DNA from: Candidatus Dormiibacterota bacterium
GTDB taxonomy: Bacteria; Acidobacteriota; Polarisedimenticolia; Gp22-AA2
Direction of reading: 5' to 3'
NCBI GenBank assembly: GCA_035635555.1
Contig: DASQAT010000041.1
Coordinates: forward strand, 1-64,000
DNA: 64,000 bases
Shown: positions 27,196 to 38,400 of the stretch, in pieces
How positions within the stretch are numbered: position 1 is the first letter of the stretch
Layout of the letters: the number at the start of each line of letters is the position of its first letter
Made by a program: the position numbers and the translations under genes
Notes under the pieces: model-generated
Seen by the model: the letters and a program-made list of their open reading frames with translations, nothing else
What the model was told of the DNA's origin: nothing
Database searches by the model: none

Positions 27196-27312
27196 TCAGC
27201 TGGCGACGGGTCCGATGGATCGGCAGGTATCGTCGGACTTGCCGCAACTCACTGCTCTCGCCTCGATCTTCTCCGTGTGGATGATCGCCGGCTTCTCATA
27301 GGCTTTTTTCAT
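27196..27312 (-). CDS. 38-residue putative precursor peptide with YxxPxI leader motif
   Basis: A short open frame that begins MKKAYEKPAIIHTEKIEARA and ends with an 18-residue tail containing Cys23, a KSDDTC segment (Cys30) and a C-terminal GPVAS. A basic N-terminus, a YEKPAI motif and a small Cys-bearing tail look like a leader/core peptide for PqqD-type (RRE) recognition; a YxxP motif is known from lasso-peptide leaders. GGAG lies about 10 nt upstream. It is the last gene of a minus-strand run (21 bp after the 421-residue secreted protein) and is followed by an intrinsic terminator. The modifying enzymes would be those at 39.7-42.2 kb. The precursor role is inferred. Confidence 0.65.
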   Translation of the reverse strand: MKKAYEKPAIIHTEKIEARAVSCGKSDDTCRSIGPVAS

Positions 27313-27333
27313 TAGTATCACGCTCCGTCGAAT

Positions 27334-28599
27334 TTAGAAACTGGCCGGGTCCGAGAGAAGAGTGCCCGAGGTCAGCACCGATTCAATGTAGAGAACCTTG
27401 GCGCCCTTGAAGTTGCCCTTGGGGATCTGAACCGAGTAGCTGGCTCCCCCGCCCTCGACACCTTTCTTGTCGATCAGAGCGCTGTTCACCTTGATGCGGT
27501 TCTTGCCCCCCTGGGCATCGGCCAGGACGTTGAAGCCGACCAGGCCAAGCTCCCCTTCCGTGCGGAAGGAGATGGACACACTGTTGCCGCCTGCGTTGGC
27601 GCTCACCTGGACGGCGCGCGGGGAAGGAGCGTTCGGATCGCCTGCGGATCCCAGATCGAGATCACCGACCATGGCCGGCGTCTCCACGCCATTGACCATG
27701 CCGGTGGCGCCGAAGTGGGCGCACTGGCCTGCGGCCGGAGGCGGTGTCGGAACACAGAAGTCACCATTGCTGGCGAAATTCGGGTTGGCGACGGGGTCGA
27801 TCGGGATGTTCGTCCACGCGCCCGTGCTCAGGACAGGGTCTGCTCCAGTGCAAGCCTTCGATGCATCCGCGGGAGTGTCTTTCCGGTACAGCTTTCCGCG
27901 GTTCAGAGGGAACAGGGTCGACGCTTGACAGGTCGGGGGGATGAAGCCATTGCCGCCCGTGACGCCCCAGGTCCCGGGGTCGCAATCGGTGTGGGCGCGC
28001 GGCACCGGCATGTTTCCGCACAATGTGCCGCCGGTGAAGCTGCGGAACGTGAGTCCCGCCTCGTTCGTGGTGCAGGAGATCGGACCGGCCGGGAACGTGT
28101 CGGGTTGCGCCAGGTCGAGTGCATACGCCCCCAGATCGAACGAATAGGGGACCGTCACGAAGAGTGACTTTCCTTTGGCGTCGACGACCTGGACGTAGTT
28201 GCGTCCTATATTCGCTGCCTGGGCTGGGTTAGGGCAGCCGGTGAAGCTGCCGCCTCCCCCCCAGTCGAACAGGATGGTCACGTTCCCGTCGTTGGGAGTC
28301 CCTGCATCCGGCTGGCACCCAGCCAGCTGACCGTTCGATGAACCCGCATCCGGACAAGCGATGAGCACCGAACCCGTGTTGCAGCTCGCCGCTCCATTGG
28401 GGCAGGTGGTGTCCGGCGCGACATTGCTCGATACGCCGAAGGCGAAGGCGCGAACCGGTTCCGTGCAGTTCGAGAACCAGCCGCCGAGAAGGTGCTGCAA
28501 CGGCGTGGGGTTGACACAGGCCGCGAACACCGGCGTCACCATCACGGCGATTACCAGAACGCCCGCGAGGGCCGTGCTGCCGATCAGTGCTCTTTTCAT
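27334..28599 (-). CDS. secreted protein of a three-member local family
   Basis: A 421-residue exported protein with a signal peptide (MKRALIGSTALAGVLVIAVM, cleavage near VFA-AC). The N-terminal Cys-rich module contains GNVTILFDWGG, FTGCPN and DLGAYALDLAQP. It matches the modules of the proteins at 15543 and 32772. The C-terminal module (SISF..., LGLVGFNVLADAQGGKNRI) is a divergent version of theirs. No thrombospondin repeats are present. The ATG at 28599 is chosen for GGAGGG upstream; an upstream in-frame ATG at 28632 is less likely. It lies 39 bp after the preceding gene and 21 bp before the peptide gene. Function unknown. Confidence 0.8.
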   Translation of the reverse strand: MKRALIGSTALAGVLVIAVMVTPVFAACVNPTPLQHLLGGWFSNCTEPVRAFAFGVSSNVAPDTTCPNGAASCNTGSVLIACPDAGSSNGQLAGCQPDAGTPNDGNVTILFDWGGGGSFTGCPNPAQAANIGRNYVQVVDAKGKSLFVTVPYSFDLGAYALDLAQPDTFPAGPISCTTNEAGLTFRSFTGGTLCGNMPVPRAHTDCDPGTWGVTGGNGFIPPTCQASTLFPLNRGKLYRKDTPADASKACTGADPVLSTGAWTNIPIDPVANPNFASNGDFCVPTPPPAAGQCAHFGATGMVNGVETPAMVGDLDLGSAGDPNAPSPRAVQVSANAGGNSVSISFRTEGELGLVGFNVLADAQGGKNRIKVNSALIDKKGVEGGGASYSVQIPKGNFKGAKVLYIESVLTSGTLLSDPASF

Positions 28600-28638
28600 A
28601 GTAAGGTTTCCCTCCAGAGGATTCCTGTACAAGGCCGA

Positions 28639-29424
28639 TTAGAAGTGCGCCGGGATGGAAGAAAGAGGCGTGCAGACGCCGGCGCTGGTGCGACGGATCC
28701 TGACAGCCTCCCCCAGAACCAGATTGAGCGTCGAAGCGGCCGACGTGTTGCAGGTCACCGCCGGAGAGGCCGCTGTGCCGTTGATCGGGTCGACCCTCGC
28801 GACGGTCGCGCTCGGGCCGGCCGGCACGCCCGACTGCACGCAGAGATCCTGGGCGGTCACGGCCGTGGTGTGATACGGAACCGAGAACCAAGTCGCGCCG
28901 ATGTTGGAGCTGGCGCCGGCGGTCACGTCGCCGCAGGTCGCGCTCGGAATCCGCCGCAGGAGCAACTGCAGGGACGGACTGTGCGAGCCGACGATGATCG
29001 CCGAAGAAGTGCCGGCGACGAAAGTGTTGTTCCTGATCCGGATGCCGAGATAGGGGGCCGCCACGCCGCCCGGAAGCTCGGCGACCGGCCGATCAGTCAG
29101 GTCGAGCTTGAGCGTGCCGCAGGCTGCGGTTCCACACGAGCAGAGCCGCGTGGCTCCGGTCTCGGGGTTGACCTGAAAAATGGAAGTGGAGACGTTCGGC
29201 AGGGCGAGCTGGGTGCAGACGTCCGCGAACGTGCTGTACGGCCGGTTGAACGGGATGCTGGTCCAGTTGTCGCCCGCGCCCGGCTTCGCCGCGTTGGGCG
29301 GATAGAACGCCTTGTTCATCTTGAAGCCCATGTTCGACGCGACCGCGGCACCCCCCGCCGCGAGGATGAGCACAACCGCGACAACGGCAGCCACCGTCGT
29401 CCGCGAAGGTTTGAATCTAATCAT
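28639..29424 (-). CDS. secreted or anchored protein with two related domains
   Basis: A 261-residue protein with an N-terminal hydrophobic segment (about 11-30) that may be a signal peptide or anchor. Two tandem domains follow, each with a pattern like NW(T/F)S(I/V)P(F/Y)..., a DxC(V/T)Q segment, a V(N/D)P(E/I)(T/N)G turn and a terminal V.....IR(I/R) strand. The first is about residues 48-130, the second about 170-245. Each has several cysteines, which suggests disulfides. The start is ATG 29424 with AAAGGAGG upstream. It is the first gene of the run that ends with the 38-residue peptide. Function unknown. Confidence 0.78.
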   Translation of the reverse strand: MIRFKPSRTTVAAVVAVVLILAAGGAAVASNMGFKMNKAFYPPNAAKPGAGDNWTSIPFNRPYSTFADVCTQLALPNVSTSIFQVNPETGATRLCSCGTAACGTLKLDLTDRPVAELPGGVAAPYLGIRIRNNTFVAGTSSAIIVGSHSPSLQLLLRRIPSATCGDVTAGASSNIGATWFSVPYHTTAVTAQDLCVQSGVPAGPSATVARVDPINGTAASPAVTCNTSAASTLNLVLGEAVRIRRTSAGVCTPLSSIPAHF

Positions 29425-29465
29425 TCTCCGCCTCCTTTGATCATGAAATCCGGGCACAGTGCACT

Positions 29466-29493
29466 TACTTACCGTCATTCCCCTCTTTGTCAA
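29466..29493 (-). promoter_or_regulatory. promoter of the secreted-protein/peptide run
   Basis: On the minus strand TTGACA (29488-29493) is followed after 16 bp by TAAGTA (29466-29471), with CGG just before the -10. The same layout (TTGACA, 16 bp, CGG then TATGTA) lies upstream of the related secreted protein gene at 34565. The predicted start is about 35 nt before the ATG at 29424. Confidence 0.5.
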
Positions 29494-29516
29494 CAGAAAA
29501 CTGCCGGAAACCTGCA

Positions 29517-30110
29517 CTACTCGATACGATAGAACACGATAGGCGCGGCGTCCGAATCCCGGTCGACCCAGTTGTTCCCCTTGATGACGTGCGCTTCCGC
29601 GGAGCCGAAGGACCTCGGATTGTGGCTCTTGTAAACCGTGTAGGACGAACGGGATCCATCGCTCCAGGCGAGACGGACCGCTTGTCCATCCGTGGTCACG
29701 CGGATGCTCGATACCGGCTCGCTCCGGTTCCGCTGCTCGCGCTGGTGAATGACCGCCGGCAGAACCAGGAGGGCCAGGACGAGGGCCGCTCCAGTCGCGA
29801 GCGCGCCGGGTCTGATGGAGAAGGCCCATTCCGGCATGCTGTAGGACCAGCGACGGCCCCGAACCCGCACCGCCGCCTCCGTCGCCATCTTCCTGCGCAG
29901 AGAGTCCGGCAGGGCCATGTCCACCGTGGTTGCATCCCTCAGAACAGAAGCCACTTGGAGGAACCCTTCGAGCTCGGCGCGGCAGCTGTCGCAGGACGCC
30001 AGGTGAGCCTCGAACCCCGACCGATCCTCGGCAGACAGAGCCCCATCCAGGAACATCGACAACCCTCTATGCATGTCTTCGCAGTGAATCATGACTTCTA
30101 TACCCTGCAT
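29517..30110 (-). CDS. zinc-finger anti-sigma factor with extracytoplasmic FN3-like tail
   Basis: A 197-residue single-pass membrane protein. The N-terminus has a zf-HC2 anti-sigma domain (HCEDMHRGLSMFLDG, HLASCDSC). A membrane helix lies around 110-128. The C-terminal 65 residues look like a fibronectin-type strand module (AVRLAWSDGSRSSYTVYKS, NNWVDRD, PIVFYRIE). Such proteins hold an ECF sigma factor inactive at the membrane. The nearest sigma gene is at 34819, not adjacent, so pairing is inferred. The start is uncertain between 30110 and the in-frame ATG at 30092. It follows the FG-GAP gene by 33 bp. Confidence 0.8.
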   Translation of the reverse strand: MQGIEVMIHCEDMHRGLSMFLDGALSAEDRSGFEAHLASCDSCRAELEGFLQVASVLRDATTVDMALPDSLRRKMATEAAVRVRGRRWSYSMPEWAFSIRPGALATGAALVLALLVLPAVIHQREQRNRSEPVSSIRVTTDGQAVRLAWSDGSRSSYTVYKSHNPRSFGSAEAHVIKGNNWVDRDSDAAPIVFYRIE

Positions 30111-30143
30111 CGCGCCTGTCCGTTCAACAGGGAGCGAAAATTT

Positions 30144-32696
30144 CTACGGGCAGCCCCCCGACGCCGGTACTCCCGGCTTCCCGGCAGGGACCGAGAGGGT
30201 GTAGCTCCCCGCCGCCCCGCCTACGGTCGACCGGACCAGGTAGAAATACGCGTCCCCGAGGGGGGGGCGTGACGAGTCCGGCAGGCTGGCCGTGTCGGTG
30301 TCGGTGAGATCGTTGGCCAGACAGGTCACGGGACCGAGGTTGTTGGACGTCGGCCCCTGGACGACGAGCCGGAGCTGACCGCGGATGACGTCGTAGGTCG
30401 CCCCCGCGACGACACCCCAGGTGAAGACAGAGGCGGTCTGGCCGATGAAATTCGTCGAGTTCAAGGGGTCGCCGGCGACGGTCATGTTCACCAGGACGGT
30501 TACGGTGTCGTTGAAGTTGTCGGCGATCGCGAGGTCCGGCTTCCCGTCCCCGTTGCAATCGCCGGCGCCGATCGCCACCGGGAGATCGCGTGTGCCGTAG
30601 TCACCCGCCTTGGTGAAATGCCCCTGGCCATCCCCCAGGAGAAGGGAGACGTTGTTGGCGTTGGAGTTGACCGCCGCGACGTCGAGCTTCCCGTCGAGGT
30701 TGAAATCGGCCAGGGCCAGGGCCGTGGGGGCCTGGCCGGCGGGACTGTCGATCGATGGAAAGGAGAACACACCGCCGCCATCTCCGAGGAGGGCGCTCAC
30801 CGTGTTCGAGTCGCTGTTGGCGACGACCAGGTCGAGGAAGCCGTCCCCGTTCAGGTCGCCCCGCACGATGCCACGCGGTCCCAGGCCCACATAGAAGGTC
30901 CCCGGGATATCGACGATGCCGCCGGCTCCGTCGGACCTCGCGATCGCGATGACGTCGGTCGGATCGCGGGACGGACTCGGGCTGGAGGTCAGCGCATAAT
31001 CGTCGAAAGCATCGAGGTTGAACCCGCCGATCGCCAACCCCTCGGGTATCTGCGTCGCTCCAGGGGTGCAGACGGCGGCGCCGAACGTCGTCCCCGAGAC
31101 CCCGGTGCCGCGGCGGGAGCACAGGTCGCCGGAGGTCTCGCAGGCGATGGCGAAGTCTCGGTTGCCGTCCCCGTTCACGTCCCCGGTCGCGATCGCGATC
31201 GGATCGAGACAGCCGACCTGGTTCCCATTGGTCGTCGTGAAGTTGCCCGCGCAGTTCCCCTGAAGGTACGAGTAGGTTCCGTCGCCGTTGTTGGCCGTCA
31301 CCAGGTCGAAGCAATTGTCGCGATTGAAGTCGGCCGTCACCATGGCGATGGGGGTGATCCCGGTATTATTGGCCGAGTTCACAGTGGTGAAGCCGCAAGC
31401 CCCGTCCCCCGTGACCAGGCTGATATTGTTCAGAAACTCGTTGGCGACGGCGATGTCGCGCTTGCCGTCGATGTTGAAATCGGCCACCCCGATCGCCGCC
31501 GGAAACGACCCGACCGGGAGCGGGATCCGCCCGGGAGCCAGGAAGGTGGCCGTGCCGATGCTCTGCGAGATCGACACCGTGTTCCCGGTGTTGCTCGACG
31601 TGGCCACGTCGGGATTCCCGTCCCGGTTGAAGTCCCCCACCGCCGCCGCGTTCGCGGCCGGTCCCACGAAGAGGGTGTTCAGGAGCGTGAATCCGCCCGT
31701 GCCGTTCCCGGTCATCAGGGCCAGCTGACCCTCCTGCGATACCTTGCCCAGGGTGACGAGCAGGTCGAGCTTGCCATCCTTGTTGATGTCCGCCGCCGCC
31801 AGACCGCGCGGCCCGAACCCGGGGGAGAGTGTCGTGGCAGCGTTGAAGCCCCCGGTGGTGTTGCCGAGAAAGAGCGAGACGGTGTCGGCCACCGAGTTGG
31901 CGGTGGCCAGATCCAGGCGGGTGTCGGCGTTGAAATCGGCCGCGATGAGCGACAGCGGACCCGAGCCGGTCGTGAGCGTGCTGGAAAGAGAGAACAGGCC
32001 GGTCCCGTCGCCGCGGAAGATCTGCACCGTGCTCGGCGTGTTGTTGACCACCGCCAGGTCCAGCTTCCCGTCCTTGTTCCAGTCACCGGCGATGACCTGC
32101 TTCGACGCAGCCCCGACGGCGAAGGTCTGCCGGGTGGTCGGGAAGCGCCCGGACAGGTCGCCGAGGAGGATCACCAGGTTCCCCTGCGCCCCGTTCAGGA
32201 CCGCGACGTCCGGTTTGAGATCGCCGTTCCAGTCGCCGACCGCCACGCCGTTCGGTGTCCCGACGACCAGCGTCGAAAGCCGCGCTCCGAAGCCGCCGGT
32301 ACCGTTGCCGAGATGCACCGACACGTCCTGGCTGGTAAGGCTGGACACCACGATGTCCGGGATGCCGTCGTTGTTGACGTCGCTGTAGACCATGCTCGTC
32401 GGCAGGATCCCCGTGAGGAAAGAGGACACCTTCCGGAACGTTCCGTCTCCGAAGCCCTTGACCAGGGCGATGTCCCCCCTCCCCGCGGTCTGCTGGTTGA
32501 CCGTGATCAGGTCGAGTAAGCCGTCTCCGTCATAGTCCGTCGTGACAACACCCACGGGATGGTCCCCGACGATGTAGTCCCGGCGCGATTTGAGCGACGA
32601 CTGCGCCAGAACGGGGGATGCCATGAGCACCATGAGAAGGGCACCGGACAGGACGAGCGGACTCCGGCGGGTCCGGATGCAACGATTGGCTGACAT
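30144..32696 (-). CDS. secreted FG-GAP/VCBS repeat protein
   Basis: An 850-residue exported protein with a signal peptide (hydrophobic segment about 14-31, ending VLAQ). It is followed by about a dozen FG-GAP/VCBS-type repeats with Ca2+-binding DxNxDGxxD loops (for example DYDGDGLLDL, DVNNDGIPDI, DFNRDGNPDV, DLNGDGFLDL). These usually build an integrin-alpha-like beta-propeller on secreted proteins. The last 100 residues form a separate domain (VFTWGVVAGATYDVIRGQL, GDAYFYLVRSTVGGAAGSYT) seen in many secreted bacterial proteins. Ligand and role are unknown. It leads into the anti-sigma gene. Confidence 0.85.
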   Translation of the reverse strand: MSANRCIRTRRSPLVLSGALLMVLMASPVLAQSSLKSRRDYIVGDHPVGVVTTDYDGDGLLDLITVNQQTAGRGDIALVKGFGDGTFRKVSSFLTGILPTSMVYSDVNNDGIPDIVVSSLTSQDVSVHLGNGTGGFGARLSTLVVGTPNGVAVGDWNGDLKPDVAVLNGAQGNLVILLGDLSGRFPTTRQTFAVGAASKQVIAGDWNKDGKLDLAVVNNTPSTVQIFRGDGTGLFSLSSTLTTGSGPLSLIAADFNADTRLDLATANSVADTVSLFLGNTTGGFNAATTLSPGFGPRGLAAADINKDGKLDLLVTLGKVSQEGQLALMTGNGTGGFTLLNTLFVGPAANAAAVGDFNRDGNPDVATSSNTGNTVSISQSIGTATFLAPGRIPLPVGSFPAAIGVADFNIDGKRDIAVANEFLNNISLVTGDGACGFTTVNSANNTGITPIAMVTADFNRDNCFDLVTANNGDGTYSYLQGNCAGNFTTTNGNQVGCLDPIAIATGDVNGDGNRDFAIACETSGDLCSRRGTGVSGTTFGAAVCTPGATQIPEGLAIGGFNLDAFDDYALTSSPSPSRDPTDVIAIARSDGAGGIVDIPGTFYVGLGPRGIVRGDLNGDGFLDLVVANSDSNTVSALLGDGGGVFSFPSIDSPAGQAPTALALADFNLDGKLDVAAVNSNANNVSLLLGDGQGHFTKAGDYGTRDLPVAIGAGDCNGDGKPDLAIADNFNDTVTVLVNMTVAGDPLNSTNFIGQTASVFTWGVVAGATYDVIRGQLRLVVQGPTSNNLGPVTCLANDLTDTDTASLPDSSRPPLGDAYFYLVRSTVGGAAGSYTLSVPAGKPGVPASGGCP

Positions 32697-32709
32697 GCGC
32701 GGCGCCTCA

Positions 32710-32752
32710 GAAAAGAAACCCCGGTCCCGCTCCTTGCGGGGCGGGACCGGGG
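32710..32752 (-). terminator. intrinsic terminator after the TSP3 protein gene
   Basis: A perfect 12-bp stem (32719-32730 with 32741-32752) and a 10-nt loop, followed on the minus strand by a T-rich run (GGTTTCTTTTC). It sits 20 bp after the stop of the gene at 32772. It also lies only 22 bp upstream of the FG-GAP start, so it may act as an attenuator for that gene. Confidence 0.8.
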
Positions 32753-32771
32753 TGCATGGGACAGTTAAGAC

Positions 32772-34565
<1,794 letters not shown>

Positions 34566-34690
34566 CCCTCTCCCCCTTGGAAGGCTCATGACCGAGTTCG
34601 CCAACAGCAACCCGGGCCAGGTTGCCGATCGGCGTCTCCTTGTACCCTGACGTGTGATTTGATGGCAGATACTCCTACCCGCACTATCCC

Positions 34691-34718
34691 TACATACCGC
34701 GAAATAACGCAATGTCAA
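34691..34718 (-). promoter_or_regulatory. promoter of the TSP3 protein gene
   Basis: On the minus strand TTGACA (34713-34718) and TATGTA (34691-34696) are separated by 16 bp. The leader to the ATG at 34565 is about 120 nt. The 253-bp stretch from 34566 to 34818 holds no gene; it contains this promoter and is AT-richer than its surroundings. Confidence 0.5.
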
Positions 34719-34818
34719 CGGTAAATTTGCCCTCCGCCGGTGCAATCCCCGTCCTGCAGACGTCTCCAGATCCTACCGTTTGGTTCTAATACCCGAAAAA
34801 CAGCGCACGCGTTCAACA

Positions 34819-35442
34819 CTATTTGGGATTGACCGAGTCCCGGAGCTTGCGGCGCGCCAGCATGCAGTGCCGCCTGACGGTGATCCGGGACAGTCCGAGG
34901 ATTCGCCCGATGTCTTCGGTGGGGACCTGCTGCAAGTCTCTCAGGACAAAAACGATTCTCTCCCGCCGGCTGAGGCGGTCGAGAGCCGACAGGGCCTTGC
35001 GGAGGAGGTCGGCCGACTGGACCCGCTGCTCGATCGGCACGCCAGGCTCGCGCACCCCCTCGGTGCGCTCCCGGCCGGCGTCCTCCATCGAGACCGTCCA
35101 TTTCGGGCGCATCAGGCGGAGGTGGTCGTACACCGTGTTGACGGCGATACGGTAGAGCCAGCGGTAGAACGATTCGCCGGAACGGAACCGATGGATGTAT
35201 CGGAACACCTTCACGAAGGTGTCCTGGCAGGCGTCCAGGGCCTCGTCGGCGTGCAAGCCCATCTGAACGCCGATGGAGATGACGCGGCGCTCGTACAGAC
35301 GCATCAGGTCGTCGAAGGCGGCGGCCTCTCCCCCCTTGGCGCGCTCGACGAGGGCCGCGATCTGGGGCGACTCACCTTCGGCCTGCGTCGTCCCGACGCC
35401 TTCCGTGAACGTCCTTGGCTTCGTGCTGTCCACGACCGACAC
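34819..35442 (-). CDS. ECF-type RNA polymerase sigma factor
   Basis: A 207-residue sigma-70 family protein with regions 2 and 4 only. Region 2 includes FDDLMRLYERRVISIGVQMG, DACQDTFVKVFRYIHRF and FYRWLYRIAVNTVYDHL. Region 4 reads LDRLSRRERIVFVLRDLQQV, EDIGRILGLSRITVRRH. The start is GTG at 35442. Its AGGAG overlaps the stop codon of the C25 peptidase gene 7 bp upstream, so it belongs to that operon. It probably drives the neighbouring secretion genes, with the anti-sigma at 29517 a candidate partner. Confidence 0.93.
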   Translation of the reverse strand: MSVVDSTKPRTFTEGVGTTQAEGESPQIAALVERAKGGEAAAFDDLMRLYERRVISIGVQMGLHADEALDACQDTFVKVFRYIHRFRSGESFYRWLYRIAVNTVYDHLRLMRPKWTVSMEDAGRERTEGVREPGVPIEQRVQSADLLRKALSALDRLSRRERIVFVLRDLQQVPTEDIGRILGLSRITVRRHCMLARRKLRDSVNPK

Positions 35443-35449
35443 GTAGCTC

Positions 35450-38400
35450 CTAAAAGGGGCTCAGGTTGCCCCGGTTGTCCACGGCGATGACTGAGTAGTA
35501 CTGCTTACCGCTCGGCAGGGTCAAATTTACCGTCAAGCCCCGTACGTTGTCCACGAGTAATGTGGACGGACCGATCGATCCGCGCGAGAACGGCAGGGAG
35601 GAGGCGTGGATCTGATAGTGATCGATGATGGTCGCGAGCCCCGAAACGTCGGTCGTGACGGCCGGCCAGGCGAGACTTATCATCCCCGCGGACCGGGTTA
35701 CGGCCAGTGTCTCGATGCCGTTCGGCAGCTCCCGACCCGCGCCCGACACGAGGCCGCTGAGATCGGTGGCGGTCACCACGTAGTAGAAGTTAGTCGGTCC
35801 CGGTGCCCCCGCCCCGGCGTCGGTATACGTGATGATCGACCCATCGTTGATGACGGCCAGGGGTGTGGACAGGAACGGCATGAAGCCGGGTGCCGTGCCG
35901 CGGTAGACGGTGTACTTGACCACCGTGGTCGAACGGCCGTAGATGTCGACCAGCGGCCGGCTCCAGGTCAGGATGAGATTGCTGCCCGACCGGCTCAGAA
36001 CGAGGTCGGTGATCTCACGCGGCGGAGCGATCCCCTCGAACAGGAGCGGCACCGCGGAGACCTCTCCCGACGGGGCGCTCTCGTGCCCCGAGGTATTGGT
36101 CGCGCTCAGTGCCAGGTAATACCGGACCCCGTTCGTCAAACCTGAAAGGAGAGCGCTTGAGGCTGCCTCCCCGAAGGCAATCTTGCTGGGATATTGCCCT
36201 GACTGAATACCATAGTAGAGCGTGTATCCTTTTATATCGCTCTCCGGATTGGCCAGCCACGCCACGTTCAGCCTTCCGCCGGACCCGGGGTCGGTCGCGG
36301 TCAGCCCTGTCGGAACCGACGGAGGGTTCGGGTTCAGAGGACGTGCGCTCACACAGTCCGGTCCCGTGTCGCAATCGCTGTTGAAGTTCGAGGCCCTCCC
36401 CTCGAACCCCTGCGTGTCAAATGAGACAAGGTAGTAATAGTAGGTCGTGGCGTTGGCGACCGTTCGATCGACGCACGAGGCGCCGGTGATCGGATCGCAG
36501 GCGACAGCACCGTACGGCCCCGCGGCCGAGGTGGAGCGGTAGACGCGGTAGCCGGCGGCCGGGGGCGCCGGCGCTGTCCAGCCGAGCTGCACGGTGGCGT
36601 TCCCCGCCGACGCGACCAGGCTCGTGGGCGGGGGCGGCGCGGGGGTCGCCAGGAGCGTGGCCGGATCTCCGAGAAGGGTGTAGCTCTGCAGATCCGGAAG
36701 ATCCCCCTTCGCCCAGAGTCCAGCGCGCAGATCGTCCGCGACGACGCCGACGAGCCTCTCCTCCCTGTTCCCGAACAGGGGATCGAAAAAGGAGTCGAGC
36801 AGAGGTGTTGCCACCAGGACGCTCGAGAGACCGGAAGGAGCCAGCGAGGCGATCGTTCCTCCGACCGGATTGTTCGTCATCCCCTCGCCAACCGATCCTT
36901 CCGGGAGGTAGAAATGGAAGCCTCCCGTGAGGCAGTTCACGGTGACCATGAAAGGAAGCGGGCCGCCGTTGGTCAGCCGGCTCGCATCCTGGGTGGTGAA
37001 CAGGGGGAAGCGCGCCCCCCAGGTATTGAAGTCCCCATGACCGACGTAGGTCACGATCGCCGCCCCGCCCGAGAGCGCGGTAGTGAAATCGCGCTTGAAT
37101 CCGGCTGCATCGGTGCCGTTGTAGGGCGGCTCCGCGAAATAGAGCGGCGGGCTGGGTGTGCTGTACGGAGCGGTCGAGAAGAACCTCGAGGCGATCTGAT
37201 TGTCGACCCCCTCGAATTCCGCCGTCTCGGGGTCATCGTTTCCGTCGCTGGCGAGTAGGAGCGCGCGTCCCTTCCAGAGACCGGGCGGGGGGGAGGCCTC
37301 GTACTGCCGGATCTTGTCGAACACGGCCGCCGAGTCGATCGCGGTGCGGGTCGAGATCCGGCCCAGGTGGATATCGGGCAGCGGGTCGCCGCCCCGGAAC
37401 GCCGCCAGCCAGTTGTCGCTGCTGTAGTAGCCGAGAATGGCGTTGCTGAGGAACATCATCGGAGTCGGGACCTGGTCCACCCATCCGGGCATCGCCGTGA
37501 GCGTGTGCTTGTAGTCCGGCGTCGCGTCCCCCACCAGCAGGACGAAGGAGGGGGGCGGCTCGACTCCGCTCGTTCCCTTCCAGTTGTCGAAGGCGTATGC
37601 GAGGAAGGACCGGATGGCGTTCGCGTCCCTCAGGCCGTAGCTGAACTCGTCGTAGATCTGACTCATGTACACGACCCTGGAGGTCAGCTCCTGGTGCTGC
37701 AGCCGGTAGTCGAGGAGCGCCTGCAGCGAACCTGTCGGCGAGGCGTCGATCGTCTCCGGCGTGCCGATGACCAGGATGTCGGCGGAGTTCGTGGGATCCT
37801 TGAGAACGGGGGCGGGGGCGGTTTGTATCGACAGGGGATGCAGGAACCCCTGCGGTCCAACCACGATGAACGCCCGCGTGGCCGGTGCGCCCGGGCTCGC
37901 ATCGCGCGGCAACTCGAAGGTGCACGTGACCGGGGGCGCGCCGCTCACCGAGGCGTTGGTGATGCGGACGGGGCTGGCCTCGGCCGAGCCGGACAGCGAC
38001 CGGGTCACTTCATAGACGGCCGGGGGAGGGCCGCTGAATCCGCGTACGTTGAACCGGACGTCCTGGTTCGGGTAATTGAACGGCAGCGCATCCGCGACGG
38101 AGTCGAAGGAGCGGCGGTACTTGATGGTGATGCTGTCGAGATACTGCTGATCGACGCTCACGCCCGCCTGCACCTGCGCCGCCACGTGGATCGTCGTCGG
38201 ATTGGTCAGGATCGACGGCGAGACCGGGAAGTTCGTGCTGAAGATGGTCTCTCCGTCCCAGAGAAAATCGCGCGCGCCGCCGAGGTCACCGTTGAGCCAG
38301 AAGCGGGTGTCGTGGTCGAAGGGCACGCCCGCCACGCTCGTTCCGCCGCGGACCCTCAGGGTCACCAAAGGTGCCAGGGTCGTCGTCGCCAGCCCCGGCA

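Noticed and set aside
30618-32519. 633-codon plus-strand frame within the FG-GAP gene
   Set aside because: It is antisense to Ca2+-loop repeats, so its own repetition merely mirrors them.
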